Of a stretch of 64,000 nucleotides of DNA, positions 62,784 to 64,000 are shown piece after piece. This DNA comes from Oceanitalea stevensii (GTDB lineage: Bacteria > Actinomycetota > Actinomycetes > Actinomycetales > Actinomycetaceae): contig NZ_JACSPO010000001.1 of the NCBI RefSeq assembly GCF_014837105.1, positions 1,059,662-1,123,661 on the forward strand, given 5' to 3'. Under the pieces are notes generated by a model. The model searched no databases and was not told the origin of the DNA. It saw only the letters and a list, made by a program, of their open reading frames with translations. Every line of letters begins with the position of its first letter. Position 1 is the first letter of the stretch. The position numbers and the translations under genes are program-made.

Positions 62784-64000
62784 GTGTCCTCCTGAGACGT
62801 GGGCGCGGCGGCCCGGACTGCGGTCATGACGCGATCGAGCTCGGGCTCGAGACCGGGGTCGTCGCCGCGGGCGAGCGCGGCCGCCTCGACAACTGTACGT
62901 CCGTCCTCGTCCGCCCCGATCTTCACCCACAGGCGGCGACGCGGCGCGAAGAGCGACGCGGACAGCCCGGCCATGGCGAGGAGCGCGGAGACGAGCAGGA
63001 CGGTGAGCGAGGGGTCGTAGCGCAGGTCGAGGGCCGCGAAGCGCGGCAGGGAGTCGAAGGTGATGGTGCCCAGACCGTCGGGCAGCTCGACCTCCTGGCC
63101 GGGCTCGAGGAGGACCTTCGCGGTCTCCTCCCCCGCCGCCACGGGCGTCATGCCCTCGGTGTCGAGCTCGTAGACGTTCTGCGGGACGCCGTCGTCCAGG
63201 CCGAGGTCGCCGGTGTAGACGTCGAGGATGATGAGCGGGGCGTTGGGCTGGGGGTGCACCGAGCGGGCGCCGGCCTCGTCGACGACGGCGCTGGGCAGCA
63301 GGTAGCCGGTGAAGCCGAGCTGCTCGAGCCCGGGCGAGACGTCGGGGACCTTGACGACGCCGCGGGAGGTGTAGAAGTCGTCCTCCGGCAGGAAGGGCAC
63401 CGGCTGGGAGAAGGCGACCTCCCCCTCCGCGTCGCGCACCGTGAGGTGCGGGGCGTAGCCGTTGCCCGCGAGGTAGACGTTCGCCCCGGCGGCGTTGATG
63501 GGGTAGTTGACCCGGATGGTGTCGCTCCGCGCCTCCCCGTCCGGCTGGGTGATGGTGACGTCGGCGGCGAAGTCACGCGCCTGGGCGTCCCAGGTGAACT
63601 CCGAGGTGAGCTCGTCGAGGGTGACGGTGAAGGGCTCGAGGTCGTCGGTGTCGACGAGCGTGCCGGGGGTGAAGGAGTCGTAGTCGACGACGGCGTTGGC
63701 GAAGGAGCGCCCCTCGACGACGACGGCCTGCCCGCGGTAGCTGAGCATCTGCCCGGCACCGAGGGCGACGAGCACGCCCACGAGCGAGAGGTGGAAGACG
63801 ATGTTCCCGGTCTCCCGCAGGTAGCCGCGCTCGGCGCTGATCCCCTCCGGCGTCTGGGCGACGCGGAAGCGCCGGCCCAGGGCCCCACGCACCGCGCGGG
63901 TCACCTCCTCGGGGGAGGCGGTCGTCGTGTGGGTGGCGTGAACGGGGAACCGGTCCAGGCGCCGGGGCACGCGCGAGGGCGCCGCCCGCAGCGTCCGGAC
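62780..64000 (-). CDS. resB: Cytochrome c biogenesis protein ResB (5' end outside window)
   Basis: Partner of CcsB in system II. 406 codons are visible and the frame stays open to position 64000, so the N-terminus with the first helices is missing; the full length should be 500-560. Visible features: ERGYLRETGNIVFHLSLVGV (helix 3), a large extracytoplasmic domain with GYAPHLTVRDAEGEVAF, and the last helix followed by PRRRLWVKIGADEDG. A GTG at 63970 is an internal valine, not the start. Confidence 0.93.
   Translation of the reverse strand, partial: VRTLRAAPSRVPRRLDRFPVHATHTTTASPEEVTRAVRGALGRRFRVAQTPEGISAERGYLRETGNIVFHLSLVGVLVALGAGQMLSYRGQAVVVEGRSFANAVVDYDSFTPGTLVDTDDLEPFTVTLDELTSEFTWDAQARDFAADVTITQPDGEARSDTIRVNYPINAAGANVYLAGNGYAPHLTVRDAEGEVAFSQPVPFLPEDDFYTSRGVVKVPDVSPGLEQLGFTGYLLPSAVVDEAGARSVHPQPNAPLIILDVYTGDLGLDDGVPQNVYELDTEGMTPVAAGEETAKVLLEPGQEVELPDGLGTITFDSLPRFAALDLRYDPSLTVLLVSALLAMAGLSASLFAPRRRLWVKIGADEDGRTVVEAAALARGDDPGLEPELDRVMTAVRAAAPTSQEDT

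Noticed and set aside
62875..62935. A fourth full 61-bp element inside resB
   Set aside because: Only one arm resembles the element; the other end lacks CGCATATG, and the stretch codes for an expected part of ResB.
63968..63970. GTG at 63970 as the resB start
   Set aside because: The frame remains open to the window edge, and the protein from this codon would lack the first transmembrane helices of ResB.

Overview
The window is high-GC DNA from an actinobacterium, most likely a member of the order Micrococcales. The evidence is the base composition, frequent GTG starts, dense ATGA/GTGA/TGATG gene overlaps, the order tRNA-Trp-secE-nusG-rplK-rplA-rplJ-rplL, a menaquinone-based respiratory chain with a 14-gene nuo operon, the rpmG-hadA-hadB-like order, and actinobacterial families such as DUF4229, DUF3048 and MenJ. 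The genus cannot be fixed from the sequence alone. No insertion sequence, phage or CRISPR array is visible; most of the window is core chromosome.

Layout. 1-4 kb: ribosomal stalk and transcription genes on the minus strand, with a promoter and attenuator before rplJ. 4-5.3 kb: an aminotransferase. 5.3-8.8 kb: a two-component system (sensor kinase plus OmpR-family regulator) facing two tandem paralogous exported Ala/Pro/Ser/Thr-rich proteins. All three transcription units carry related 11-bp-period direct repeats, which suggests a small self-contained regulon. 8.8-15 kb: a kinase-like protein, adenosine deaminase, murB, an MFS exporter, two MaoC-type dehydratases, rpmG and tRNAs Met, Thr and Tyr. 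15-18 kb: yajQ, htpX, fprA. 18-36 kb: polyprenyl diphosphate synthase translationally coupled to nuoN, the complete nuoA-N operon, and menJ. 37-39 kb: menG and menF. 39-40 kb: htrA.

40.5-52 kb is a formate/selenium island: fdhD, then (minus strand) an FNT formate channel, an NrfD-type membrane subunit, an iron-sulfur subunit, a selenocysteine-containing formate dehydrogenase alpha subunit read through an in-frame UGA, and selD. Facing outward from selD are tRNA-Sec, selA and selB. Every part needed to make and use the selenoenzyme is therefore present within about 11.5 kb. The SECIS loop sits at the same offset from the UGA as in E. coli fdhF.

52-61 kb holds menD, menC, menB, menE and menA, interspersed with a small membrane protein, a TetR regulator and a DUF3048 lipoprotein. 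With menG, menF, menJ and hepT this is almost the whole menaquinone pathway. 61-64 kb holds two small membrane proteins and the cytochrome c maturation genes ccsB and resB (resB runs off the window). The genes describe an organism that feeds NADH (Nuo) and formate (Fdh) electrons into menaquinone and builds c-type cytochromes.

Two window-wide patterns stand out: many genes have a -10 hexamer 6-7 nt before the start codon (leaderless mRNAs), and three intergenic copies of a 61-bp palindromic element end in CGCATATG.
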